Assembly: GCA_964481775.1 (NCBI GenBank)
Contig: CAYZUX010000062.1
Coordinates: 1-25,570, forward strand
DNA: 25,570 nt
Reading direction: 5' to 3'
Origin: OLB16 sp964481775
GTDB taxonomy: Bacteria > Hinthialibacterota > Hinthialibacteria > OLB16
Shown here: piece after piece, positions 1 to 8,109 of the stretch
Layout: every line of letters starts with the position of its first letter
Position numbering within the stretch: the first letter of the stretch is position 1
Notes under the pieces: generated by a model
Databases searched by the model: none
Seen by the model: the letters and a program-made list of their open reading frames with translations, nothing else
Told to the model about the DNA's origin: nothing
Made by a program: the position numbers and the translations under genes

Positions 1-55
1 TGGTAAAGATGATCGCACAGATCACAGACCACAGGGGATGGCGTTCACAAACCGG

Positions 56-1717
56 TTACGCAAAAGCTGCGGTAGTTGTCTCACTATCGAAGAAATTCGT
101 CCGGAAGGTCTTGGCTTTGATAAGATGTGTTCCAACACCAAGTGTGATTGGCCCATTGTATTGCAGTGAACTTGAATCCGGTTCTGATCCGTCGTTCGTG
201 TACCGAATGTTGGTATTACCGCCTGTAGTCTCGCTGGTGATCAAGACCTGGATCTGACCATATTTGAGCTCACCGGGAGTTTCAACTGATGTGATGACCG
301 GGTCGGCACACTGAAAATTGTACACACCCTCGGTGATTCCACTTTCTCCAAAAAATTGGCGGTAAGCGATTGCCTTAAGGACCGTGTTTCCGTTCAGGAG
401 GACGGAAGTACCAAAACCACCACTGGGTGGATCTGGAACCCCCGGAACAGAACCATTCGTAGTTGTGAAAATCTGAATACCAGTCGTATTTGGATCGGTT
501 GTTGCTGAATAATTCACCGTGACAGGATTGCCGTATAATCCCGGTGGAGGGTTGAATACGGGATTGGAGATGGTACCGAGTGGAACGATAACTTGATAAC
601 CTTTCTGCGTGAAGGAGCTGACTTCACCGTTCCGGAAAGCCTTCGCACGCAGGAACCAGGTGTTTCCCGGAGTTGAGGGAAGCCCAAGTGTGAATGGACC
701 CGTGTAGAGAGTGGAGGCCAGCGTTGGCTCTGGAGGAGCCTGACCATCAGCGACTGTATAGCGGACCTGGGCGCCGGAATTGAAATTTTCGATTGAAACC
801 AACACCGAGTTTGTCTGAAAACCATTCGATGGTTTGAATACTGGAGCGGAGAGTGTGGGAGCGGTCGAGACAACCGTGAATTGTGCCTGAACAATCGAGC
901 TTGCCTGGGCCCCGTTCAAGTAAGCACGAGCTTTGACAGTGTGGTTCCCCACACCGAGGTTAAATGGATTCGAATAGAGCAGGCTTGGATATGGCTGTGG
1001 ATCAGCTCCGTTGGTCGTATAATAAATCTGCGTATTTAACTCATTCCCGCCTTGTGGAAGGGATAGAGTAACATTGACATTATCGTTAAATGTCCCCCCG
1101 TTTGGTTCAATGACTGGATTTGCAGCAGTTGGGATGATCGTGAAGGATGCTTGTGCGGTGTCGCTGGGGGCGAAACCTTCGCGAAACACCTTGGCCTTCA
1201 GTGTAGCTGAAAATAAAAGATAGATCGGATCTCCAAAGAGACTTGAGGTCTCGGTTGGCTCAGATCCATCGAGTGTGTATCGGATGACAGCTCCCAGGAT
1301 GGTGGAGGAAAGAGAGATGATCGCCTGCCCGGGAAAGGTTCCACCATCAGGGTAGATGGTGGGGGGGCTGAGCACAGCCGAGTTCACTTCAAAGAAGGCA
1401 CTTGCGATTCCACTGGGAGTCGCGCCGGTCTTGAAAGCTTTTGCCCTGACGGTTGCGGTCTGCGGCAGGAAGAAGGGAGTGGTGTAGAGGAAGGAGTTTT
1501 CTGACGGCAGTGTACCATTCGTGGTGTAACGGATGACAGCTCCCTGCGTATCCGTGGAAAGGGTGATTTGCGGCTGGGTGGTAAAAGTCCCACCATTGGG
1601 GGTGATGACTGGAGTCTGGACCAGCTCGGTGGATCCATTCAGGTTGTAGGTTCGAGAAACGACAGCGCTTGGATTTTTCAGGATATGAAAAGTTCGTGCC
1701 TTGACCGTGGTTGAATT
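56..1717 (-). pseudogene. Downstream part of broken astacin gene: six and a half CHB_HEX_C-like repeats
   Basis: This is the same reading frame as the astacin gene upstream (distance from 2743 to 1387 is 452 codons), cut off from it by one TAG. It codes for about 550 residues of tandem beta-sandwich repeats of the chitobiase/beta-hexosaminidase C-terminal type (CHB_HEX_C / Fn3_assoc). Recurrent marks are an opening such as TPVITPNGGTF, PPTIYPDGGTF or NPVIEPNGGTF, a central IRYTTNG or IRYTLDGSEP, and a closing TVRAKAF or TLKAKVF. I count six full repeats here plus the end of the one broken by the stop. These repeats are usually accessory, surface or carbohydrate-binding modules. No ATG or convincing ribosome site follows the TAG; the first in-frame start-type codon is a GTG at 1387 without Shine-Dalgarno, so separate translation is unlikely. 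The frame ends in TAA at 56-58 and contains no other stop. Confidence 0.8.
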
Positions 1718-1720
1718 CTA
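1718..1720 (-). other. In-frame TAG codon interrupting the astacin-repeat gene
   Basis: The codon lies between FINL and NSTTVKARTF in the first CHB_HEX_C-like repeat. Comparison with repeat 2 (FFLPQTATVRAKAF) shows that the repeat continues without any lost or gained residue, so the change is a single substitution, for example from CAG, rather than a frameshift. The next codon is AAT, which is not a known strong read-through context. A TAG also ends the gene at 18718, so general reassignment of TAG is not supported. Confidence 0.85.
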
Positions 1721-2743
1721 GAGATTGATAAACGATTGGTTGCTGATAAACGGATCGTTCTCATCAGGATCGGTTCCATCCAGGGTATAACGCATCGATG
1801 TAAATTCGTCGGCTGTGTTGGGAAACAGAACCCGGACTTCCAGGGGCGCATCGTAAAAACCACTGGCGGGTGTCATGGTGGGAGGATCTGCCTGAACACG
1901 GGCACCATAACGAGACTGGATGCCAGCGATATCGCCTTCACTGAGTTGGGTCCTTTGTCCCATGATGTTCAGGAACTGTTCATAACCGGGTTCTGGTTCA
2001 ATCGTGTTCTTTGTTGAAGGATCGATGGAAAAGGCAGTTCGGTCATAATGCATCACCGATTCAAAATCGTAATCGGTACCCTCATGTTCTGTGTTCGAAG
2101 CGATATTGAAGTTATGCTGTTTTCCTTCGATGATGTTTTCCTCGAGAATTTCGACAAAGGTATCCCGGTCTGAGCGGGATTGTTCGTGACGGAGCCCCAG
2201 GGCATGACCGATCTCATGGGCTATCACCATCACATGAGACCAACTCACGATATTAATGGTCTGTGGTTCGCCCATCATTCCAACAGCGGAGTTGTTGACT
2301 GACGGATGATCCCGGACGACCACGTAGGCCCCGTAACCGGCCTGGCTGTAAGGAAACTCACTGAAATCAAGTGCTGCGACATCCTCCCACATCTGAGCGG
2401 CTGCACGGAACTGGCTTTTCTTGAAATCGGTCATATTGTTGGGGTCGAAGGTATAAGGGACCCGGTTATCGGTCCATTTGGTACCGGTAAAACCGGCCTT
2501 CTCGCCATTGACGACCCGTCGAAGGTCTTCAACCCGGAAACATTCACAGCCCAGGTCGATGATGGTTTGTCCGGGGCGAAGATTTTTAAGAACCTCTGCA
2601 AACACCTTTCTATTTCGGGACTGTATCTCTTCCTCAGTTTCGGCGATGGCGTGAGGGCAAAGCAACGATGCAAGGAAGTATAAAAGGAAAGTGGTGGTTT
2701 GAGTTGGATTCATCTGTCCTGTCAGGGGGAAAGGCCGGTACAT
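1718..2743 (-). CDS. Secreted astacin-family (M12A) zinc metalloprotease, truncated after catalytic domain
   Basis: The product is a secreted zinc endopeptidase of 341 residues before the TAG. Residues 1-35 form a signal peptide (hydrophobic FLLYFLASLL, probable cleavage after AIA). The catalytic domain covers roughly residues 85-282. It contains the zinc motif HEIGHALGLRHE at 176-187 (ligands H176, H180 and H186, catalytic E177) and the Met-turn SVMHY at 229-233, both diagnostic of astacins. A first CHB_HEX_C-like repeat begins near residue 287 and is cut by the stop. The ATG at 2743 is chosen because GGAGG lies six bases upstream; the ATG at 2713 has a poorer site. The truncated product would keep a complete protease domain, so it may still be active but without its C-terminal repeats. 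It is transcribed divergently from the sugar ABC operon. Confidence 0.88.
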   Translation of the reverse strand: MYRPFPLTGQMNPTQTTTFLLYFLASLLCPHAIAETEEEIQSRNRKVFAEVLKNLRPGQTIIDLGCECFRVEDLRRVVNGEKAGFTGTKWTDNRVPYTFDPNNMTDFKKSQFRAAAQMWEDVAALDFSEFPYSQAGYGAYVVVRDHPSVNNSAVGMMGEPQTINIVSWSHVMVIAHEIGHALGLRHEQSRSDRDTFVEILEENIIEGKQHNFNIASNTEHEGTDYDFESVMHYDRTAFSIDPSTKNTIEPEPGYEQFLNIMGQRTQLSEGDIAGIQSRYGARVQADPPTMTPASGFYDAPLEVRVLFPNTADEFTSMRYTLDGTDPDENDPFISNQSFINL

Positions 2744-2928
2744 GATTCCTCCAGAGAAAACGCCCGCTTGGGTGGATTGAACTCTGGCAAAGCTGTATAA
2801 AGTTCGGCGCAGGCGTTATCGGGATGTGATTTTCGGGGGATGACCCCCATATGAGGGTTACCTTAGTGGGAAACGAGTCTGTACGCAACCTTTTTTGAAA
2901 AGCATTCTTGGACTCTATTACCATATTG

Positions 2929-2957
2929 TTGACATCTACGGTTTGGGGTTGTGTAAT
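2929..2957 (+). promoter_or_regulatory. Sigma70-type promoter of the sugar ABC operon
   Basis: TTGACA at 2929-2934 is a perfect -35 box. After 17 bases it is followed by TGTAAT at 2952-2957. The pair sits about 80 bases before the ATG of the binding-protein gene, in the divergent intergenic region 2744-3038. That region also holds a GGGGG-ATGA-CCCCC hairpin at 2835-2848. Confidence 0.6.
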
Positions 2958-3038
2958 TGAATTGTGTTTTGAAGTGCCTCTTGCAGAATAATTACAATGT
3001 ATTAACCGTGAGCTGAATACCGTGGAGTGAGGATTCAA

Positions 3039-4031
3039 ATGAGGATGAATAATAATTCTTTTCACTGGGCATGCCTGTTAATGAACTTTGTCTTTCTGTT
3101 GCTCCTCTCTGCCTGTTCCAATTCCTCGAAAGAGCTTGATGACCGCATCAAAATTGGAGCGATTGTTTTTCAGGAGGACCAATACTTCCGTCTTGTCGAA
3201 TACGGGATGCGTGATGCCGCAAAACAGCTCGATGTAAACCTGATGGTCAACAACAGCTTTGGCGCGCTCGACAAGGAAATCTCATTGATCGACACCTACA
3301 TTGCCAACCAGGTTGGGGCCATTGTGGTGGCGCCTTTAAGCGCGCAGAGCTCCATTCCGGCCCTACGGCGTGCTCATGAACGTGGAATTCCTGTCATCAC
3401 TTACGACAGTTACCTGGATGCGGATTTTGATGTGAGCAATATCCGCAGTGACCAGGTGCAGTTGGGGCGGATCACTGGTGTGGCGGCTGCCAAGTTCATT
3501 CAGGAGAAACTGGGTGGCAAAGCCAAGGTGGCGCTTGTCGAATACAAATCCTTGGCACCGGAACCGGCCAGCCAGCGTGTTCAGGGTTTCAAGGATCAAA
3601 TTGCGGCACTGCCGGGGGTTGAAATTGTCACTGAACAGGATGCCTGGCTTGCACCGGAAGCGACTGTCCTTGTGGAGAATATTCTCACCGCACACCCGGA
3701 TGTGAATCTTGTGTGGGCAGCCAATGAAGGCGGGACAGTGGGGGCGGTAAATGCTGTCATGGGAAAGAATCGGGCTGGCCAGGTGTTTGTTTTTGGTACC
3801 GACATGAGTGAGCAGATCGGCTCCTTCCTGCTTGCGGAAAATCCCGTGCTTCAGGCGGTAACCGGGCAGAAACCCTTTGACATCGGAAAACAGGCGGTGA
3901 CCACCTCAGTGAATGTCATTAATAAACAACCTGTGGAAAAGAAGGTATCAATGCCAGGAATCCTTTTCTCAGCTGATCAACCTCAGGAAGTCCGTGACTA
4001 CATCGAGTTCCTTCGCAAAGTGTCTATGTGA
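3039..4031 (+). CDS. Sugar ABC transporter substrate-binding lipoprotein (RbsB/Peripla_BP_4 type)
   Basis: This is the extracytoplasmic solute receptor of a ribose/xylose-type ABC importer. The N-terminus has a short basic region, a hydrophobic stretch (FVFLLLLSAC) and a lipobox LSAC, so the protein should be a lipid-anchored binding protein. The mature part shows the two-lobe pattern of the family: KIGAIVFQEDQYF at the start, AIVVAPLSAQSSIPALRRA, GIPVITYDSYLDAD, then WAANEGGTVGAVNA and VFVFGTDMS in the second lobe. The ATG at 3039 is preferred over a GTG at 3027 because GAGG lies about six bases before it. It is the first gene of the operon, and its stop overlaps the ATPase start (TGATG). 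The ligand is probably a monosaccharide or polyol; the exact sugar cannot be read. Confidence 0.9.
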   Translation: MRMNNNSFHWACLLMNFVFLLLLSACSNSSKELDDRIKIGAIVFQEDQYFRLVEYGMRDAAKQLDVNLMVNNSFGALDKEISLIDTYIANQVGAIVVAPLSAQSSIPALRRAHERGIPVITYDSYLDADFDVSNIRSDQVQLGRITGVAAAKFIQEKLGGKAKVALVEYKSLAPEPASQRVQGFKDQIAALPGVEIVTEQDAWLAPEATVLVENILTAHPDVNLVWAANEGGTVGAVNAVMGKNRAGQVFVFGTDMSEQIGSFLLAENPVLQAVTGQKPFDIGKQAVTTSVNVINKQPVEKKVSMPGILFSADQPQEVRDYIEFLRKVSM

Positions 4032-5563
4032 TGGATACAACTGAAGCTGCCAACCTGGTTGTGCATGATCTACGCAAGGTTTATCCGGGAACTGTTGCGT
4101 TGAAGGGTGTGTCCTTGAGTTTTTTCCCAGGTGAAGTACATGCGTTGATTGGGAAAAATGGTGCTGGGAAAAGCACACTTGTAAAAATTATTTCGGGAGC
4201 CATCGCGCCGTCCAGCGGCCGGATGACTTTGAAAGGGGTGGAGGCGGAGTTGCGTTCACCCCGTGAAGCTTTCCGCCTTGGTATCGCGGCTGTTTACCAG
4301 GAACTGAGTCTCATTCCAGATCTCAGTGTGGCGCATAATATCCTGCTTGCTGATCTTCCAACCAGGTTGCATGGATGGGTGATCGATTGGGAACAGGTTT
4401 ATAAACGGGCGAGTGATCTGCTCCAGGAACTGAAAATCGACCTTGATGTTCGCAAACCTGTTAGGTTTCTCGGAGTTGCCAGTCAACAGATGGTCGAGAT
4501 TGCCAAAGCCATGGCAAGCGGACCGAGTGTCCTGTTGCTGGATGAACCAACATCCGCTCTTGCACAACATGAAACCGACAGTCTGTTCAGGGTCATTCGT
4601 ACATTGAGTGGAAGAGGTGTTTCCGTTATTTATATCTCGCATCGTTTACAGGAACTGCAACAGATCGCAGACCGGGTCTCTGTTCTCCGTGATGGGGTAC
4701 TCGCGGGGACGATTGGAATCGAGCAGGCTACGCCAGAAACGATATCACACCTCATGTTTGGTGAGATAATTCCCAAACGGCGTCCGCAATCTGTCAATAT
4801 CAGCAATGACAAAGTCCTCGAAATACAAGGCCTCTGTAAACGGCATGTGATACATGATGTTTCACTCGCTCTTGGACATGGGGAGATACTTGGTATTGCG
4901 GGTTTGCTTGGATCGGGACGTTCCGAGTTACTTCGCTTAATAAGCGGGGCTGATCACCCCGATTCCGGAAAAATTATGGTCAATGGACATCTTGTGAGTT
5001 CCCCAACAGTAAAACGAATGAAAAAGCTTGGTGTGGGTATGGCCCCGGAAAATCGTCAGGAAGAAGGTTTGATCCTTCAGTTGAGTACATGTGATAATGC
5101 CTGCCTGGTGTGTACTGACCGGATATCCTGGCACGGGATTTTATGGAAGGGTAGAAAACGCCCCGTTGTCCAGGATAATATCAATAACCTTGGTATATCG
5201 GTGGCGAATATCGACGCGCCAGTGTCGACCCTGAGTGGAGGAAACCAGCAAAAGGTAGTCATCGCCAAGTGGTTGAACACCCAACCCCGTGTGCTGCTAT
5301 TCGATGAACCGACACGAGGGATTGATATTCAAGCGAAACAGCAGATTTTTGATTTGATATGGGAACTGAGTGGGAAAGGGATCAGTGCGATATTCGTGTC
5401 AAGCGAACTTGAGGAACTCCTGGAGGTTTGCCATCGCATCCTGGTCATGCATAAGGGATGTATCACGGGGGAAGTCATGCCGGATGAAATAACACCGCGG
5501 AAATTATTCGAATTGTGTACCCAGCCAAGCAGGCAAGCGACGGGTGAACCAGCACATGCCTAA
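4031..5563 (+). CDS. Sugar ABC transporter ATPase with two ATP-binding domains (RbsA/MglA/XylG type)
   Basis: This is the energising subunit of a CUT2-class sugar importer, about 510 residues, the usual size for fused double ATPases. The first domain has Walker A GKNGAGKST (around 41-49), a signature region LGVASQQMVEIAKAM and Walker B VLLLDEPTSAL. The second domain has a degenerate P-loop, GLLGSGRSE, as usual in this family, then the canonical signature LSGGNQQKVVIAKWL and Walker B VLLFDEPTRGID. The start is either GTG 4028 or ATG 4031; the ATG is preferred and overlaps the stop of the binding-protein gene. The end overlaps the permease start, so the three transporter genes are translationally coupled. 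Confidence 0.94.
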   Translation: MDTTEAANLVVHDLRKVYPGTVALKGVSLSFFPGEVHALIGKNGAGKSTLVKIISGAIAPSSGRMTLKGVEAELRSPREAFRLGIAAVYQELSLIPDLSVAHNILLADLPTRLHGWVIDWEQVYKRASDLLQELKIDLDVRKPVRFLGVASQQMVEIAKAMASGPSVLLLDEPTSALAQHETDSLFRVIRTLSGRGVSVIYISHRLQELQQIADRVSVLRDGVLAGTIGIEQATPETISHLMFGEIIPKRRPQSVNISNDKVLEIQGLCKRHVIHDVSLALGHGEILGIAGLLGSGRSELLRLISGADHPDSGKIMVNGHLVSSPTVKRMKKLGVGMAPENRQEEGLILQLSTCDNACLVCTDRISWHGILWKGRKRPVVQDNINNLGISVANIDAPVSTLSGGNQQKVVIAKWLNTQPRVLLFDEPTRGIDIQAKQQIFDLIWELSGKGISAIFVSSELEELLEVCHRILVMHKGCITGEVMPDEITPRKLFELCTQPSRQATGEPAHA

Positions 5564-6512
5564 TTCACCTATTATTCAGTGGATAAAACGATGGGCCATG
5601 ACCTCGGCCATGGACATTATTCTACTCTCGATCTGCGTCATTCTTGCGTTACAAGCGCCGAATTTTCTCACGCTGGATAATCTGCTGAATATTCTCCGAA
5701 GTGTCTCCATGCTCGGTCTGCTGGCATTTGGAATGACCATGGTGATCATCGCCAAAGAGATTGACCTGAGTGTCGGCTCGGGGGTTGCTTTCGCCTGTTG
5801 TCTGGTTGCCCGCCTGATGGCCGAAGGAGTTCCCGCGCCATTGAGCATCCTGGTAACAATCGGTGTTCTGTTCGGTTGTGGTCTTTTTGTGGGTTTCATG
5901 CGGGTAACATTCGCAGTGCCCTCCTTCATCACGACATTGGCTTTGTTTACGGGATACCGTGGGTTGGCGTTGATGTTGACAAAGGGATTTCCCGTAGCCA
6001 TCGATGTGGACTGGTATTATTTTCTCGGGGGAGGTTATTTGTACGGTATTCCTTTTCCGGCAATCATATTCGCGGCCGCTTTTTTCCTGATCTATTTTAT
6101 CATGGAATTCACAACCTTCGGCGGTGCGATTTATGCTGTGGGCGGGAATGATGAAGCAGCGCGGCTGTCGGGAATCGATGTTTCGATGGTCCGATACCTG
6201 GTGTTTGGAATCATGGGAGCATTGACCGCGCTCAGCGGAATTCTGCTCTCATCTCGAATTATGTCCGGAACGCCCACTGTCGCGCAGCAATGGGAGCTGG
6301 ATGCCATCGCCGCTGTGATTATCGGAGGAACAAGTTTCAGTGGGGGGATTGGAAAGGTACGCGGTACCCTTGTGGGAGTTATTTTCATTGGTGTGATTGT
6401 CAATGGCATGACGCTTCTTAATGTCGATATATACTTTCAATACATCGTGCGCGGGGGATTGATTCTGGCGGCGGTGATGGTGAATCGGATACAGGAGATG
6501 AAATTATTATGA
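5556..6512 (+). CDS. Sugar ABC transporter permease (RbsC type, BPD_transp_2)
   Basis: This is the integral membrane channel of the importer, about 318 residues. It has many hydrophobic segments, starting with DIILLSICVILAL and MLGLLAFGMTMVIIA. Family marks are KEIDLSVGSGVA after the second segment, the cytoplasmic coupling region YAVGGNDEAARLSGI, and IIGGTSFSGGIGKVRGTLVGV near the end. The ATG at 5556 is used; an in-frame GTG at 5544 is the alternative, and neither has a strong ribosome site. The gene overlaps the ATPase gene by a few bases, and its final ATGA is shared with the start of the following secreted protein gene, so it lies in the same operon. Confidence 0.93.
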   Translation: MPNSPIIQWIKRWAMTSAMDIILLSICVILALQAPNFLTLDNLLNILRSVSMLGLLAFGMTMVIIAKEIDLSVGSGVAFACCLVARLMAEGVPAPLSILVTIGVLFGCGLFVGFMRVTFAVPSFITTLALFTGYRGLALMLTKGFPVAIDVDWYYFLGGGYLYGIPFPAIIFAAAFFLIYFIMEFTTFGGAIYAVGGNDEAARLSGIDVSMVRYLVFGIMGALTALSGILLSSRIMSGTPTVAQQWELDAIAAVIIGGTSFSGGIGKVRGTLVGVIFIGVIVNGMTLLNVDIYFQYIVRGGLILAAVMVNRIQEMKLL

Positions 6513-8092
6513 AATTCACACTTTCTTTGACTGTCGTGGCGGGGTGCGCAGTTTTCTTGTATCAGGGTCTGGATGCTCCCCTATCTGCAGAAGAGGAGAC
6601 GAAGACCAAGGAACCGATAATCGGAATGTATGTTCATCAACATTGGTCCTACAACCACCCATATGCAGCCAGGACATGGACTCAAGTGGATTGGAAAGGT
6701 TATCTCGATGGCCTCAGTAAAATAGGCTATAACTCGGTGCTGATATGGCCGGTTCTTGAGACGATGCCCGATCCACTGACTCCCAGCGATGAAGAGAGTC
6801 TCGCGAAGATCGCAAGTGTTGTGGATTTTGCCCATCGGGAACTTCATATGCGCGTCTTTATTGCCCTGTGTCCCAATGTCGTGGCAAAAGATGAAGAGGC
6901 CAGAAAATATACATTTCAAGAACGTCCCTTTTTTTATTGCGACAAACGCATAAATCCCGCCGATGCCGTGGAAATGGGTAAAATGATTGCATGGCGGAAA
7001 AAGTTGTTTGAGCCATTGAAAGAGGTGGATGGTGTATTCATTATTGACAGCGATCCAGGCGGGTATCCTGGATCGAATAACCTTGAGTTTGTTTATTTAT
7101 TGAATGCCCACCGTACCATGTTTAACCAGCTCAATCCGGGAATCGAACTCTATTATTGGATCCATGCCGGCTGGGAAGCCTTTTGCCGGTTTTACGAAAC
7201 CGCAGAATTCAGGATGGGAGAAATGCCGGAGATCCTCGATGCGGTCCAATTACTCGCAAAAGTAAATCCAGAGCCATGGGGACTGACCAGCGGCCGTGGT
7301 ATCCATATTGTGGATGACTTGGGGTTGGCTGATCGTGTTCTTGCATACTCCTATGGCGCCATTGAAGGAGAACCTTCATTCCCCATGACCAACTTCAACA
7401 CCAAGCATGCCTATCGAGCAGGTAAAGAAATTGGACCGCGGGGAACCATGGGCAACTCACAAACCCACTGTGTGCAGCTGCCAAATGCATTTCTGTTTGC
7501 ACAGGGTGCTCTGCAGCAACCCATGCCGGAACACTCGGAGTACGTCGAATTCGCCAACAGGTTGCTCCCAGGTCATGGAGAAGTGATTGTGTCCGCCTGG
7601 GAAGCAATGGATGGTATTGACGCTCAGAGGATCCGTGATGCCCTGAAATCAGTGGAGCCACTCATGAATACAGAATTAAAGACTGGGGATCTCCACGGGC
7701 TACTATTCGGTGATCCAAAAAGGTTTATCAACGACCTTGTCCTGATGCTCCGAACCCGAGCTGCCTTGGAGGAGTTTCATGCAGCTGCCATGGAAAAACC
7801 GGATTCGAAGGATACAGGTGAAAAGATGTCCAGTTTTGTTGAGGCGATCAGTGCCTGGCAAACCCAACATGGATACAAAAACAATCTGTATCTGTCTCGA
7901 ATGCAGGAACCTCTCATGAAAGTTGACCCGGAATTCTACAAAGGTCTGCTATCTGAACTTTCCTATAAGGGAGAGGGGGCCACACCCTTCGAAAAAATCC
8001 AGAATGGTTACAAGAAGGTGGAGACCTTTACCCCACGTTTGATCGATGCCATGCGAAAGACTGCGGATCAGTTGATCCGAAACGGAAAATAA
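6509..8092 (+). CDS. Exported TIM-barrel-like protein, putative glycoside hydrolase (A of a paralogous pair)
   Basis: The product is a 527-residue exported protein of no family that I can name. The N-terminus is a signal sequence; VAGC at residues 10-13 could be a lipobox, or cleavage may fall before EEETK near 28. The mature part begins IIGMYVHQHWSYNHPY, followed by alternating strands and helices typical of a glycosidase barrel: YNSVLIWPVLE, MRVFIALCPNVV, VDGVFIIDSDPGGYPGS (an acidic DPGG loop at 182-185) and IELYYWIHAGWE. The C-terminal third is helical. The same blocks occur in order in the next gene, so the two are paralogues. ATGA overlap with the permease gene makes it part of the sugar-import operon, so a role in releasing the imported sugar is inferred. 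Confidence 0.75.
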   Translation: MKFTLSLTVVAGCAVFLYQGLDAPLSAEEETKTKEPIIGMYVHQHWSYNHPYAARTWTQVDWKGYLDGLSKIGYNSVLIWPVLETMPDPLTPSDEESLAKIASVVDFAHRELHMRVFIALCPNVVAKDEEARKYTFQERPFFYCDKRINPADAVEMGKMIAWRKKLFEPLKEVDGVFIIDSDPGGYPGSNNLEFVYLLNAHRTMFNQLNPGIELYYWIHAGWEAFCRFYETAEFRMGEMPEILDAVQLLAKVNPEPWGLTSGRGIHIVDDLGLADRVLAYSYGAIEGEPSFPMTNFNTKHAYRAGKEIGPRGTMGNSQTHCVQLPNAFLFAQGALQQPMPEHSEYVEFANRLLPGHGEVIVSAWEAMDGIDAQRIRDALKSVEPLMNTELKTGDLHGLLFGDPKRFINDLVLMLRTRAALEEFHAAAMEKPDSKDTGEKMSSFVEAISAWQTQHGYKNNLYLSRMQEPLMKVDPEFYKGLLSELSYKGEGATPFEKIQNGYKKVETFTPRLIDAMRKTADQLIRNGK

Positions 8093-8109
8093 TCGAAAGC
8101 CGTCCGGAA

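Noticed and set aside
1714..1722. Overlapping GAATTC and TCTAGA restriction-type hexamers exactly at the internal stop codon, suggestive of a cloning junction
   Set aside because: The protein repeat continues across the point without gain or loss of residues, so no foreign sequence was joined here. Two hexamers can overlap by chance.
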